The notes: generated from the letters alone by a model not told the origin. A stretch of 64,000 nt of DNA from Lactonifactor sp. BIOML-A5 (GCF_009677585.1 NZ_WKYV01000009.1:1-64000); one strand, 5' to 3'. Counted from the stretch's first letter, positions 45,611 to 54,894 are shown. Numbers and translations: made by a program.

Positions 45611-45633
45611 TATATTTTTCATACTGTTCCCAC

Positions 45634-45667
45634 AAAAATGCACGGAGATGAAACTCCGTGCATTTTT
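45634..45667. terminator. Bidirectional terminator
   Basis: AAAAATGCACGGAG / CTCCGTGCATTTTT with a 6-base loop, between two convergent genes; A/T runs suit both strands. Confidence 0.9.
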
Positions 45668-45726
45668 ATGGCTCCGCAAGGATATACGGAAAATCTGTAT
45701 GTCAGAGTACCGATACTCTCTGTTAT

Positions 45727-46410
45727 CTAATCATTTCTTGTAGGTATGTACTGCTTGATTCTCCCCACAAACTCTGAAAAATTCTGCGTCTGCAGAATGA
45801 CATGTCCCGGACCTGTCAGTTTTGTCATAAACAGGCCTTCACCTCCCAGAAACATGTTCATACCTCCCTTAACCATCTCTATATCATAACTCACACTGGT
45901 TTCAAAGGCTACTACATTTCCCGTGTCTACTTTAATCACCTCTCCGGGATCCAGATCCTTTTCTACCTTATTCCCGTCGATTTCCAGAAATGCCATACCA
46001 TTTCCCCTCAGCTCCTGAAGTATAAAGCCCTCTCCTCCGAAAAGTCCGGAAGACAACTTTTTTGTAAATACTGCATCTGCAGTCACCTGCTCCTGGGCAC
46101 AAAGGAATGCCCCCTTCTGACATATCATACTTCCATACTTCCGCAGATCTAAAGGGAGAATCTCCCCGGGCACCGTAGAAGAAAATGCGATCTCAGCATT
46201 CTCTCTCTGAGAAGTATACGTTGTCATAAAAAAGGATTCACCGGTAAACATCCGTCCCAGACCTTTCATAAATCCCCCTCTGGCATTGGTATTCATAAGG
46301 ATCCCGTCGCTCATCCAGGACATTCCCCCGGTTTGGGTATAGATAGATTCTCCGGCCTGCAGCTGCATCTCCACCGCCGGCATGATGCTTCCTACGATTC
46401 TATATCTCAT
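45727..46410 (-). CDS. AIM24 / TIGR00266 family protein
   Basis: A 227-residue beta-rich cytoplasmic protein of the AIM24 family (DUF124). Family features are MQLQAGESIYTQTGGMSWM, the glycine-rich FGGEGFILQELRGNG, and repeats of a Gly-Glu-Gly motif (FLGGEGLFMTKL). Its molecular function is unknown; a relative is a mitochondrial protein. It is convergent with the spermidine-synthase-like gene and followed by a shared terminator. Confidence 0.9.
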   Translation of the reverse strand: MRYRIVGSIMPAVEMQLQAGESIYTQTGGMSWMSDGILMNTNARGGFMKGLGRMFTGESFFMTTYTSQRENAEIAFSSTVPGEILPLDLRKYGSMICQKGAFLCAQEQVTADAVFTKKLSSGLFGGEGFILQELRGNGMAFLEIDGNKVEKDLDPGEVIKVDTGNVVAFETSVSYDIEMVKGGMNMFLGGEGLFMTKLTGPGHVILQTQNFSEFVGRIKQYIPTRND

Positions 46411-46465
46411 TAAACTAACCTCCTGTACTTTGGATACCCTTATTCTATCATAAAGGAACCCTGTA

Positions 46466-47047
46466 TTACAGAGTTATTTTCTCCAGAAAAGTTAACACCA
46501 GGATGACAGCTACCGGGATTACCGTTCCCCCCAGCAGCTGGCCGGCTGTATGTCTCTTCATTCTCAGGCTGGCCCACCAGGTAAGCGCGAGAATTATCAT
46601 ACCGGAAATAAACGCAGGAATTCTAAAATATACCAGCAGTGCTGCGGGTCCTGCAACTCCGCAGGCATGGCCGCTGGCCCGCAGCCCCAGACATTTGTTG
46701 AAAAATAAAATTAAAAGGCCGGACAGAAGGTACTCCAGATAAATCATCCACATTCCTCTGGGCGCCTTCAGAACGAAATTTGCAATCCCGCCCATAAGAT
46801 AGCCTGCTACTGCAAATACCATAGCCAGGCTTCTCTGCCCTTCTCTCCCTTTTTTTCTATAGCCGGGGATGTACGGCTGCAGAGGATATGCCAGGATAGG
46901 AAGTACCGTCAGAAAAAAGAGTCCCCACCAGAAGCTGCCCGCCCTTCCCATAACCTGAGGCTGTCTAACATATACAAGCGTCAGCATAATCCCGGCCATC
47001 ACTGGCGCCAGAGTAACGCATCTTATTGCTTTTGCCAACCTGTTCAT
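46466..47047 (-). CDS. PAP2-like integral membrane protein
   Basis: About 193 residues with five or six hydrophobic segments. GLRASGHACGVAGP resembles the SGH motif of PAP2 lipid phosphatases, and KRHTAGQLLGGTVIP sits where the last His motif would be. The full phosphatase triad is not evident, so activity is uncertain. The start is ATG 47047 (GGGAG 8 bases upstream). It is divergent from a TetR regulator with a palindromic operator between them, so TetR probably controls it. Confidence 0.7.
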   Translation of the reverse strand: MNRLAKAIRCVTLAPVMAGIMLTLVYVRQPQVMGRAGSFWWGLFFLTVLPILAYPLQPYIPGYRKKGREGQRSLAMVFAVAGYLMGGIANFVLKAPRGMWMIYLEYLLSGLLILFFNKCLGLRASGHACGVAGPAALLVYFRIPAFISGMIILALTWWASLRMKRHTAGQLLGGTVIPVAVILVLTFLEKITL

Positions 47048-47083
47048 CTTGCAATCTCCCATTTCTCTGTTATACTATTTATG

Positions 47084-47100
47084 TGTTACATATTGTAACA
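47084..47100. promoter_or_regulatory. Predicted TetR operator
   Basis: Perfect inverted repeat TGTTACA-TAT-TGTAACA between divergent genes. A third TGTTACA half-site is just before the TetR ribosome site (about 47139). Confidence 0.75.
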
Positions 47101-47162
47101 TTACCTTTGGACCGCAGGCAAGATATGGCGGATTAACTGTTACAAAAAGGAGGGTTTTGTTT

Positions 47163-47753
47163 ATGAAAAACGGAGAAAAGAATGCATCTAATCTCTTTGC
47201 CAGGGAATGCATGGTATCTGCTCTCATGCTGCTTTTAGAAGAAAAACCATTATCGTCTGTATCGGTCACAGAACTCGCCAAAAAAGCGGGAGTCTCCCGG
47301 ATGACATATTACAGAAACTACCGCTCAAAAGATGAGATTTTTATTACCTATCTGGATGATATTATAGACTCCTACCGAAAGGATGTGGCTTCCTGGGAAG
47401 ACAAAGGAAATTATAACAGCTATAATAATATGCTCCACTGCTTCCAATACTTTTATAAACACAAAGACTTTATCAAGTGCCTGTTAAAAAGCGGCATGGG
47501 AAATCTCCTTCTGCAGGCTTTAACTGACTATGTGCTGGGGACTTATTGGGAAGACAGAGAAGATACGGCCTTCTATTATACTCTTCATGCCTTTGCCGGC
47601 TCTCTGTTTAACCTTTACATTGCCTGGATCCTTAGAAGTACAGAGGATACTGCAGAATCCATGGCATCTGTCATCTGCAAAATATACGGAAATGGGGATT
47701 CCGGAACCGAGAAAACAGGAGTAAAAGAAAGGGCACCAATCATTTCTGACTGA
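47163..47753 (+). CDS. TetR/AcrR-family transcriptional regulator
   Basis: 196 residues. The N-terminal helix-turn-helix SSVSVTELAKKAGVSRMTYY is canonical for the family; the C-terminal part is helical and ligand-binding, with several aromatic residues. ATG 47163 lies behind AAGGAGG. It faces the PAP2-like gene, and the palindrome between them is the likely binding site. The inducer is unknown. Confidence 0.92.
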   Translation: MKNGEKNASNLFARECMVSALMLLLEEKPLSSVSVTELAKKAGVSRMTYYRNYRSKDEIFITYLDDIIDSYRKDVASWEDKGNYNSYNNMLHCFQYFYKHKDFIKCLLKSGMGNLLLQALTDYVLGTYWEDREDTAFYYTLHAFAGSLFNLYIAWILRSTEDTAESMASVICKIYGNGDSGTEKTGVKERAPIISD

Positions 47754-47786
47754 TGCCCAGCCCCGTATCTCAAGGGGCAGCTTCTT

Positions 47787-48149
47787 TTACTGCTTCAAAA
47801 GACTGTCCTTCTTTTCCAGAATCGCTTCTACTGCGGCGCAGGCGGGACAGTCACAGTATTTTGCTCCCGCAGCCTTAATCTCCTTAGCATGCGCAGCAAC
47901 ATTTTTTGCTGTATCAGCCCCAAAAACCTGAGCTCCAGCCTCAGATTCCGCAAAGCCGATTAAATTGTCAATCGGCATAATATCCGCTTCCAGCTCTTCT
48001 ATGTATTTCTTTGTCTCAGCGGCTTCCCTGTCAGTTCCAACAGCATCCAGCCAGGCCTGTGCTGCTTCCTTTGCCTCGCTGCTGCATGTGGCTGCATTCA
48101 TTAATTCACGTGTTTTCTCAACTACGTAATCTACTGCCTCTCTGCCCAT
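47787..48149 (-). CDS. Conserved hypothetical protein with C-terminal Cys cluster
   Basis: A 120-residue acidic, helical protein beginning MGREAVDYVVEKTRELM, with Cys in KYCDCPACAAVEAIL near the C terminus and one Cys near residue 22. Related small proteins are common in gut Firmicutes and are sometimes labelled molecular chaperone Hsp90, though no Hsp90 domain is visible. The Cys cluster could bind metal or be redox-active (inference). ATG 48149 is preferred over the upstream GTG because GGAAGGG is correctly spaced. Confidence 0.7.
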   Translation of the reverse strand: MGREAVDYVVEKTRELMNAATCSSEAKEAAQAWLDAVGTDREAAETKKYIEELEADIMPIDNLIGFAESEAGAQVFGADTAKNVAAHAKEIKAAGAKYCDCPACAAVEAILEKKDSLLKQ

Positions 48150-48229
48150 AATTAACACCCTTCTTTCCTAATTTGATTACCCATATTTTACCACTATTAT
48201 CTGGCTATTGCAAATCATAGGTACGCAGC

Positions 48230-48721
48230 TTACTGCATTTTATTCGCACTCCCAGGCATGTTGCCGTGTATAGAGAGTACCTGTTTTAGAAATCCTTCGC
48301 AGCCTTCACGGATATCCCTGTAGGTTTCATCAAAATTCCCGGTGTACCAGGGATCTGCAATATCTCCCGGACGTGCTGTAAAGTCCAGAAGGCGGTATAT
48401 CTTCTTCCCGGAATCTTTGCCCAGTATCCGCATCATATTCGATATGTTCCTGCTGTCCATGGCTAACAGATAATCATACTTGTTATAATCTTCTTTTGTA
48501 AGCTGAACTGCCCGTTTTCCATCAACAAATATGCCATGTTCCTTCAGCTTCTTTCTGGCCCCGTGATGCACCGCATTGCCTATTTCTTCCCGGCTGGTGG
48601 CACAGGAAGCAATGATGAAATCGCCGCTGATACCTCCTTTCTTAACCATATCTTTTAAGATAAATTCGGCCATGGGGGAACGGCAGATGTTGCCGTGGCA
48701 CACGAAAAGCACTCGTATCAT
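48230..48721 (-). CDS. Low-molecular-weight protein tyrosine phosphatase
   Basis: A 163-residue cytoplasmic phosphatase. The P-loop FVCHGNICRSPMAEF (residues 7-21) has the catalytic Cys and Arg, and DPWYTGNFDETY has the general-acid Asp. In bacteria this family often acts on tyrosine kinases of capsule synthesis, or on arginine phosphate; neither partner is nearby. It is monocistronic. Confidence 0.94.
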   Translation of the reverse strand: MIRVLFVCHGNICRSPMAEFILKDMVKKGGISGDFIIASCATSREEIGNAVHHGARKKLKEHGIFVDGKRAVQLTKEDYNKYDYLLAMDSRNISNMMRILGKDSGKKIYRLLDFTARPGDIADPWYTGNFDETYRDIREGCEGFLKQVLSIHGNMPGSANKMQ

Positions 48722-48890
48722 ATTTTAAAGTCCTCCTGATTTGCGTTAGTTTGCCCTGTTTTGCCGCGATTTGCCGGGTATGTAATTGCCACTGAGATTG
48801 TTAAAACAATCACAGAATAAGCAAAACGCGGCAAATAGAGTAATAAATAGGCTCTATTATACAGGTATTCTATAAATTGCGAATCTGAAC

Positions 48891-48966
48891 TGACCCCCAA
48901 AAGTTAGACTTTATTAGCGAGACAGCCGAAACTGTTTCGCTAATAAAGTCTAACTTTAAGGGGTCA
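48891..48966. mobile_element. 76-bp palindrome made of two IS-like ends
   Basis: Two near-identical inverted ends (TGACCCCCAAAAGTTAGAC on the left, TGACCCCTTAAAGTTAGAC on the right strand) continue into a perfect 20-bp stem around a 16-base loop. TGACCCC-N3-AAGTTAGAC resembles the ends of IS3-family elements, so this may be a collapsed or miniature element. No target duplication is visible. The rest of 48722-49027 holds no gene. Confidence 0.55.
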
Positions 48967-49027
48967 CCTCAGAAGAGATGCCTTTATAAAATAACTTTAT
49001 AAATTTCACTTCCTGATCAACTGAGAA

Positions 49028-49231
49028 TTAGTTGTTTCTCTCAATCTCATTGCTTATGAAATAATCTGCAATTTCAAAAGCCTTTACCCGTCTCTTGGCC
49101 AGGGTAATCTGTGATTTATACCGCTCCACATTTTCTTTTGACTCAAAAGTCTTTATCGTTTCCCTTAATTTGTGCAGCGTTGAATCAATCTGTCTTTGTG
49201 CTTCCACTAACTCGTCTTTTGAAAATTCCAT
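49028..49231 (-). CDS. Small helical hypothetical protein
   Basis: A 67-residue, charged, coiled-coil-like protein (MEFSKDELVEAQRQIDSTLH at its start). ATG 49231 follows GGAGGTGGAA; longer in-frame starts lack a ribosome site. It is on the same strand 73 bp after the YciI gene and may be co-transcribed. I do not recognise the family. Confidence 0.6.
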   Translation of the reverse strand: MEFSKDELVEAQRQIDSTLHKLRETIKTFESKENVERYKSQITLAKRRVKAFEIADYFISNEIERNN

Positions 49232-49304
49232 TTCCACCTCCACGAATGCAAAATTATTATAAATGATTTTTCTCATACCTGAACCACAATAATCATGTGA
49301 AATT

Positions 49305-49607
49305 CTATTGAAGCAAATAGTTGTTTTCACGATTTGCAATAAGAAAGTCAATCAGTTTGTATGTTGCATACCCACCAGCAACCAATGGTTCACTATCACA
49401 AAGTTCTTTTGCTTCCTCCCGGCTTTCCACCTTCAAGATATACATGCCGGCTATTCCTGGATATCCCTTAAACACACCACAGATTTCCAGCTTACCCTCA
49501 TCATCTAATTTTCTTATGTTCGCAACATGTTCTTCAACCACTTTTTTGGTGATTTTATTATAGGTCTTGCTCTTCTCAATCATCATCATATACATTGATT
49601 TTCCCAT
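49305..49607 (-). CDS. YciI-like domain protein
   Basis: A 100-residue dimeric alpha-beta barrel protein of the YCII type: VEEHVANIRKLDDEGKLEIC and the later GIAGMYILKVESREEAKELC match the family pattern. The biochemical role is generally unknown; some relatives are small dehalogenase-like or muconolactone-isomerase-like enzymes. GGAGG lies about 10 bases before the ATG. Confidence 0.8.
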   Translation of the reverse strand: MGKSMYMMMIEKSKTYNKITKKVVEEHVANIRKLDDEGKLEICGVFKGYPGIAGMYILKVESREEAKELCDSEPLVAGGYATYKLIDFLIANRENNYLLQ

Positions 49608-49728
49608 TTTCCTTTATCCTCCGTAATTCTAAAATTCAGATTTATGTATTTTACAATAATGTTTCAATGCTAACAGCCTTAAAAGGGAATATATAATCCC
49701 GGTCTTTCACCAATAAGCAAATGCTCCA

Positions 49729-50498
49729 TCACAATTTTTTTACAATTTCAATCGCGGTACGAAGCAATTCATATCGTATATTCTTTTGGGTATTCCAGTT
49801 TCGGGAATCCCACTCCTCACCACTTACATCATCACCTGCATACAATAACTGCGCAAGTGGAATATTATAATAGCGAGACACCGCAAAAAAAAAGCCGCTG
49901 CTTCCATTTCCACCGTGATACACCCTTCGTTTCGTCTGCGTTCAATCATATCCGGAGTTTCACGGTATATGGCATCGCTTGTCCATGTCTTTCCGGTTTT
50001 AAATGGAATTCCTATTTCTTTTAAGCATGAAACAACCTTCTCAACGGTCTCTTTATGACATTCAATTTCACGGGAGGGTTCTAAGTAATGATAAGAGGTT
50101 CCCTCATCCCGAACCGCAGAGACCGGGACAACGATCTCACCCACCTTGCTGTCATTGATTAACGCCCCTGCTCCACCGCAAACGATGAACGTTTCACACC
50201 CCATGGCATGTAATTCTTCAAGCGCCACTGCTGCACCAGGCCCACCGCAAAATGCCATTGTAATACAAAGTCTGTCTGCACCATCTACATATTCATAAAT
50301 CGGTATATCAAACACCTCGGAGTTAAGGTAACCAATGATCGGAAGCTTGTGTTCTTCTACAAATCGCTCCAATTCCTTCCTCAAATAGGTAATCACACAT
50401 TTTTCTGGAAGACTTTTCGTCAAAAAATTCGCTGGATGAATGATTGGATTTTTACTGGTATCAAATTCACATATGGGATATTGATTCCTCAAGCTCAT
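49729..50498 (-). pseudogene. Nucleoside phosphorylase, frameshifted at a T9 tract
   Basis: A uridine/purine nucleoside phosphorylase-type protein (PNP_UDP_1): GGPGAAVALEELHAMG, CGGAGALINDSKVGE and VEMEAAAFF. The frame breaks at a run of nine A on the plus strand (49885-49893). The correct continuation (AVSRYYNIPLAQLLYAGDDV ... IEIVKKL) is in another frame down to 49729. Seven or ten T would restore a full protein ending like the family. It could be a sequencing error, phase variation or true decay. ATG 50498 sits behind GGAGG. Confidence 0.8.
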
Positions 50499-50557
50499 AT
50501 CATTTACCTCCATAACCTCTAATTTTCTGCTCCCAGTATAGCATGAATTCCTTCATC

Positions 50558-51269
50558 TTAAAACACCAAAATCCCTCTCTCATCATATACACTGCCGCCA
50601 TGATTCCCTTCATTCCGAATTGCCCGGTCAAGCGCCATCACCGCAGCCACCGCCCCGTCAATCTTCTCTGTAGATTTCTCCTTATCCGGCTTGATATTCC
50701 CCGCCGGATCAGTCCGCATCATCAGAAGCTCCATAAATCACCGGATAGAAAGTGTGGTCAATCTTCCTCCCAAGGATGATATCCTCCGCTTTCTGGTACT
50801 GCTCAAAGCACACCGAATGCCGGTCGGAAGCACAGCCGTAAACCTCCGCTCCCCATTCCCCGTCCCCACAGGTCATATTAAGAGCCACTCCTGCCGCCAG
50901 CTCGGACTTCCCACTCTTCTTTGGGATCTCTACATAAGACGTATTATACTGCCGGTGCCCGTTCTCCTTCACAGTGCCGAACACATCCCGGATAATGCTG
51001 TCCTGCCAGGGGAGCAGTTCAAAATTCTGCCCTCTCCACCGCCCTTTGGTATGCTTTAAGCAGCTGATGAAATCTACTGTTCGCTGCGCCTTTGCCTCGT
51101 CAAACACTATCCGCTTCCATTCCTTCTTCGCCTCATCCTCCAGACAGGAAGGGCAGCGCGGCGCTTTCTTCTGCGGCTTCGGTTCACTGCCACTCAGACA
51201 TCTTTTCCCCGGATTCCCCTCCAGCACCTTCACTGCCGTGGGCTTCGGTTTCCTCCCTCACTGTGCCAC
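50558..51269 (-). pseudogene. Prophage terminase remnant (small and large subunits fused by deletion)
   Basis: The 5' part is a terminase small subunit N terminus (GRKPKPTAVKVLEGNPGKR) with an in-frame TGA at codon 4 (51258-51260). After KKEWKRIV it jumps into a large-subunit N terminus (FDEAKAQRTVDFISCLKH, Walker A-like PKKSGKSE). After ASDR a further deletion and frameshift lead to the large-subunit C terminus (AAVMALDRAIRNEG ... SVYDERGILVF), ending at 50558. It is clearly decayed; the packaging ATPase and nuclease cores are missing. Confidence 0.82.
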
Positions 51270-51377
51270 CGCCTTCACCTCCTCCCTGCAGAACCTATAC
51301 TTCCTGTTAAAAATCAAATTTCTTTTCGGCTGTCAGTCAGCTCTTTCCTGTCTTTCTATTTCCCCGATCCATCTGTT

Positions 51378-52010
51378 TCATCCTCCCGGCTCTCCGGCAG
51401 GGACATTGCCACCGCATATGCCACGCCTGCCGTTCTGCCGCTTCTCTATCCATTCCGGTGTCAGCACTGCCTGTGCCTCAAGCACGCCGGAATTGCTTGC
51501 CCTCTGGCTGATAAATCCACCGCTGTAACTTACTACAAGGCATCTGGTAGTCTCCGTAATCTGCGGGTGGTTCAGTATCTGCTCCACAAACACCTTATTC
51601 CCCTGCCCTTTGTTTGTCGTGACAGCTGGGGCAATCCCTCTGTCATCATACACATTTCCATTCATCCCTTTGCGGCTGGGGTTCACATTCCCCATACAGT
51701 AAAGCCCGGTCTTTGCCCCTATGCCGCCTCCATTCGCACTAATACTGGCAGAAATGCCGGACGGGTTATACACCCGGTAGCCCTGCATCCCTCCTATAAC
51801 CTCTTTAAGAGTTCCTCCGTCTTCTCCGGTGACAGGTAATATTTCCCATCTGCCTCTGCTTCTAAGAACTGCGATAAGGAATATCCTCTCCCGGTTCTGG
51901 GGGACTCCAAAATCTTTGGAGTTGAGCACCTGCCAGCGCACGTCATACCCTGCTTCGTCCATTTCAGAGAGAACGGCGGCAAAATCGAAGTCTCCATTAA
52001 CTGAAGCTGG
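51378..52010 (-). pseudogene. Phage-type DNA cytosine methyltransferase fragment
   Basis: Starting at DFDFAAVLSEMDEAGYDVRW and QVLNSKDFGVPQNRERIFLI, this matches the middle of C5-methyltransferases. It lacks the N-terminal SAM and PCQ motifs. Within it, the expected segment LSQFLEAEADGKYYLSPEKT lies in another frame (two compensating frameshifts), and the C terminus is replaced by unrelated sequence. It is adjacent to other prophage remnants. The 51270-51377 gap has no gene. Confidence 0.75.
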
Positions 52011-52013
52011 TTC

Positions 52014-52313
52014 TTAACGGGGCTGGTTTGCCCATCTCGCAATGGAGATGTACATACCACGGAAGAGGCTTTCCTTATATCTTTCAAACCGCATCACATG
52101 GGGAAGGCACTTGTACTTCATCAGGATCTCAATCCGTTCCAGAAGCCCGAAGATATCCTCCACCCATTCGTCATAAAGATGGTAATCCGGCATATGATGC
52201 TCCACTTCCTCCGGCAGCTTCGGTGCTTTATCGTAGAAAAATCCGGTCCCGCCATAGGAGACATTGGCTTTCTCCAGGATTCCCTCCGGAATAACGGTAT
52301 CTATAATTTTCAT
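52014..52313 (-). pseudogene. Prophage-associated protein, C-terminally truncated
   Basis: A 99-residue frame containing EVEHHMPDYHLYDEWVEDIF and CLPHVMRFERYKESLFRG, recalling phage-linked proteins found near such methyltransferases (possibly radical-SAM-like; not certain). It stops at ARWANQPR, where homologues continue, and the junction abuts the methyltransferase fragment, pointing to a deletion. Confidence 0.5.
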
Positions 52314-52332
52314 AAAATATTCCTAAATATTT

Positions 52333-52379
52333 GTACAAAAAAAGAAACAATCAGACATCCATATCTAACTGTTCCTTTT
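52333..52379 (-). terminator. Terminator after the aldo/keto reductase
   Basis: GGAACAGTTAGA pairs (with G-U pairs) with TCTGATTGTTTC; a T-run follows on the minus strand. Confidence 0.6.
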
Positions 52380-52430
52380 TTCGTTCACGAAGCTTTCATC
52401 CATACTTTTCTCTGGTCAAATTTATTACAT

Positions 52431-53321
52431 TTACCAATTTTTATGCTCTTTCCTGCTGTCATGATTCGTTTTACGTTCTTCTACAATCTGAACGAACCAC
52501 TCGACCATCGCCGGGTCATAATGGGAGAAAAATGAACTTTCTTTTTTATCAAGGCCCGCCATTTTCTCCATATCTTCCGCACTTAACGTAAAATCAAACA
52601 CATTGAGATTTTCCACCATACGCTCATAATGCGTAGACTTGGGGATAACGGCCACCCCACGTTCAATATGCCACCGAAGCATTACCTGCGCCGCAGTCTT
52701 TTGGTATTTCGCACCAATTTCCAGAAGAGTGGGATCTTCAAATAAACCGCCTCTCCCCTCTCCAAAAGGCGCCCATGCTTCTATCTGTACACCATATTTA
52801 TCCATATACTCCTTTGCAAGAACCTGTTGGTTATAAGGATGCGTTTCCACCTGGTTCACCATTGGGCGGATACGGGCAAAAGATGCAAGGTCTATCAATC
52901 TGTCCGGATAAAAATTAGAAATTCCGATTGCACGCAGCTTCCCCGCCTCATATAGTTCCTCCAAAGCCCTCCATGCACCATAATAATCAGAAAACGGCTG
53001 GTGCAGCAACATCAGGTCAATATAATCCGTCTGTAGTTTTTCCATGGACTCTTCCACAGACTTTCTGCATTCTTCATAGCCATAATGCTCAATCCATACC
53101 TTTGAAGTCAGAAAAATCTCCTTTCTCGATATACCGGATTTCCTGACTGCAGAGCCAACCTCTTCTTCATTATAATAAGATTGCGCCGTATCAAGGGAAC
53201 GGTATCCTGCCTTTAATGCGTCAAGTACACACCGTTGGCACTCATCCTTCGTCACCTGGTAAACGCCATAACCTAAAATTGGCATCTGAACGCCATTACT
53301 TAATGTTACATATTCCATCAT
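52431..53321 (-). CDS. Aldo/keto reductase (AKR5-like)
   Basis: A 296-residue NADPH-dependent carbonyl reductase with a TIM barrel. The catalytic tetrad is visible: Asp in SLDTAQSYYNEEEV, the Tyr of that segment, Lys in FLTSKVW and His in LMLLHQPFSDYYG. NADP-binding residues are in VAVIPKSTHYERMVENL. ATG 53321 is behind AGGAGGAAACT. It is the first of several oxidoreductases in this region, transcribed alone. Confidence 0.93.
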   Translation of the reverse strand: MMEYVTLSNGVQMPILGYGVYQVTKDECQRCVLDALKAGYRSLDTAQSYYNEEEVGSAVRKSGISRKEIFLTSKVWIEHYGYEECRKSVEESMEKLQTDYIDLMLLHQPFSDYYGAWRALEELYEAGKLRAIGISNFYPDRLIDLASFARIRPMVNQVETHPYNQQVLAKEYMDKYGVQIEAWAPFGEGRGGLFEDPTLLEIGAKYQKTAAQVMLRWHIERGVAVIPKSTHYERMVENLNVFDFTLSAEDMEKMAGLDKKESSFFSHYDPAMVEWFVQIVEERKTNHDSRKEHKNW

Positions 53322-53497
53322 AGTTTCCTCCTGTTCCTCCAGCCATTTCATAGCCTGCTACTTAGCTTCATCGTAATTTTCCTGTGCAGTTTCTCCTGTC
53401 TCAAAATATCTGCTGCGGACCTATATTCCAAGTTTCACATTTACCCATATTGATGATATTTCAGAAACTGCTAAACATAATAGGATACGAAAATCTA

Positions 53498-54205
53498 CTA
53501 CTGGGAAAGCCCTAATTCTTCCACCCACGTCTGCACATCCTCTTCTGACACTCCGGAGCGGAACCGCTGGCCTTCCTGCCATTCTCCCGTGCCTGCCAGC
53601 TCTGCTAACAGTTCCCCGCTTTCTCCCATACCGGACGAGGAGGAAGTGGCAAACGGAATCACGGTCTTTCCTGTAAAATCATTTGCTTCTACAAATCCAA
53701 CCACCGGCCATGCCGCAATGCCCCACCAGATGGGATACCCGATAAATACGGTGCCGTAAGAATCCCAGTTATCTACCGTCTCTGCCGTAAGTTCCACATT
53801 TCTTTCATTCTCATTTTCATGCTCTCTGGTTACACGGCTGTTATCGTCTGTCCAATCCAGGTCATCGTCACTGTAAGGCTGCACCGGTTTCAGTTCAAAA
53901 GAGTCCCCGCCTACTGCTCCGGCAATCACATCCGCAACAGCTTCTGTATTTCCTGTTGCGGAAAAATATACGACCAGTGTATTGCCGCCCGTTCCTGCTG
54001 TTTCTGTTCTGGCAATTTCTTCCGCACTGCCGGAATTTTCCGTTTCAGAATCGTCCGGCGTATCTTCCGGCTCTCTTGCTTCAACCTGTGTTGTCTGCTC
54101 TGCCGTTTCCGTCTGATTATCCTCTGCAGCCGCACCACACCCGGCAAGCAGGCTCACCGCAGTTACTGCTGTTAACAGGATCGCTCCTATTTTTTTTGCT
54201 TTCAT
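53498..54205 (-). CDS. Flavodoxin-like lipoprotein
   Basis: 235 residues. A signal peptide with lipobox SLLAGC (Cys23), an acidic Thr/Glu-rich linker, then a flavodoxin domain: LVVYFSATGNTEAVADVIA binds the FMN phosphate, and IGYPIWWGIAAWPVVGF is the family aromatic loop. It is probably anchored outside the membrane and carries electrons; the partner is unknown. Membrane-anchored flavodoxins of this type are frequent in gut Clostridia. Confidence 0.9.
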   Translation of the reverse strand: MKAKKIGAILLTAVTAVSLLAGCGAAAEDNQTETAEQTTQVEAREPEDTPDDSETENSGSAEEIARTETAGTGGNTLVVYFSATGNTEAVADVIAGAVGGDSFELKPVQPYSDDDLDWTDDNSRVTREHENENERNVELTAETVDNWDSYGTVFIGYPIWWGIAAWPVVGFVEANDFTGKTVIPFATSSSSGMGESGELLAELAGTGEWQEGQRFRSGVSEEDVQTWVEELGLSQ

Positions 54206-54292
54206 TCTAAATGCTCCCTTCTTAGTTTACAGTTTTTTTGACAGCTCCCCTTCTGTCCGCTGCCATTCCTGCATGTTCCGACGCCGCCTTCC

Positions 54293-54821
54293 CTACCGGA
54301 TGAAATTTGTCGGACTAAATGCTTCTATCTTTGGAAGACCGTATGCTTCTTTCCCCAGGGCGATGCTCTTCATCAAAAATGTCATATTTCTTGCCAGAGT
54401 CCTCATAATCTGCAGTCCTTCCCCATCCTGCGCTGCCTCCCCAGGCTCTCTTCCATGAATGCTGTTCCAATATTGGCTGGAAGCCACCGGCATACCCGCT
54501 ATTGTGAAAAATTTATTCAGTTCATCAAATGTTGCGGAACATCCTCCCCGCCTAGCCACTGCTAAGGCAGCTCCTACTTTCATGGTTTTGTCAAAATTTG
54601 TACTGTAAAACAGCCTTGTCAGAAAAGCAACCAAAGTCGCATTTGCCTTTCTCCAAGCAGGAACGGCAGGCAATACAGCCTCTGATATCCTTATTTCCAA
54701 CATGGATTGTCTCTGTCCGGATACCCTCTTCTGTAAAAATTTTCTCCATCTCTCTTAACGCAATCGCAGTGTTCCCGCTACTTTGAGGACTTCCGTTAAT
54801 CATTAATACTTTCATTTGCAC
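54293..54821 (-). pseudogene. NADPH-dependent FMN reductase/flavodoxin-family gene with internal deletion
   Basis: The first frame (54591-54821) gives MKVLMINGSPQSSGNTAIAL and the IACRSCLEKGKC metal/flavin segment, then ends. The other frame (to 54293) continues with FLTRLFYSTNFDKTMKVG and ARRGGCSATFDELNKFFTIA. The intervening roughly 40 residues of the family are missing and the frame shifts near 54650. A MerR-type promoter still drives it, so loss is probably recent. Confidence 0.8.
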
Positions 54822-54863
54822 TCACTCCTTATTGATTTTTCTAATAACCTGGCTTACAATAAA

Positions 54864-54894
54864 ATTGTAACAACCGATTGTTACTACCGGTCAA
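54864..54894 (-). promoter_or_regulatory. MerR-type promoter with 19-bp spacer
   Basis: On the minus strand TTGACC (54889-54894) and TACAAT (54864-54869) are 19 bases apart, the over-long spacing that MerR activators correct. A perfect palindrome GTAACAA-CCGA-TTGTTAC (54867-54884) fills the spacer. Confidence 0.8.
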
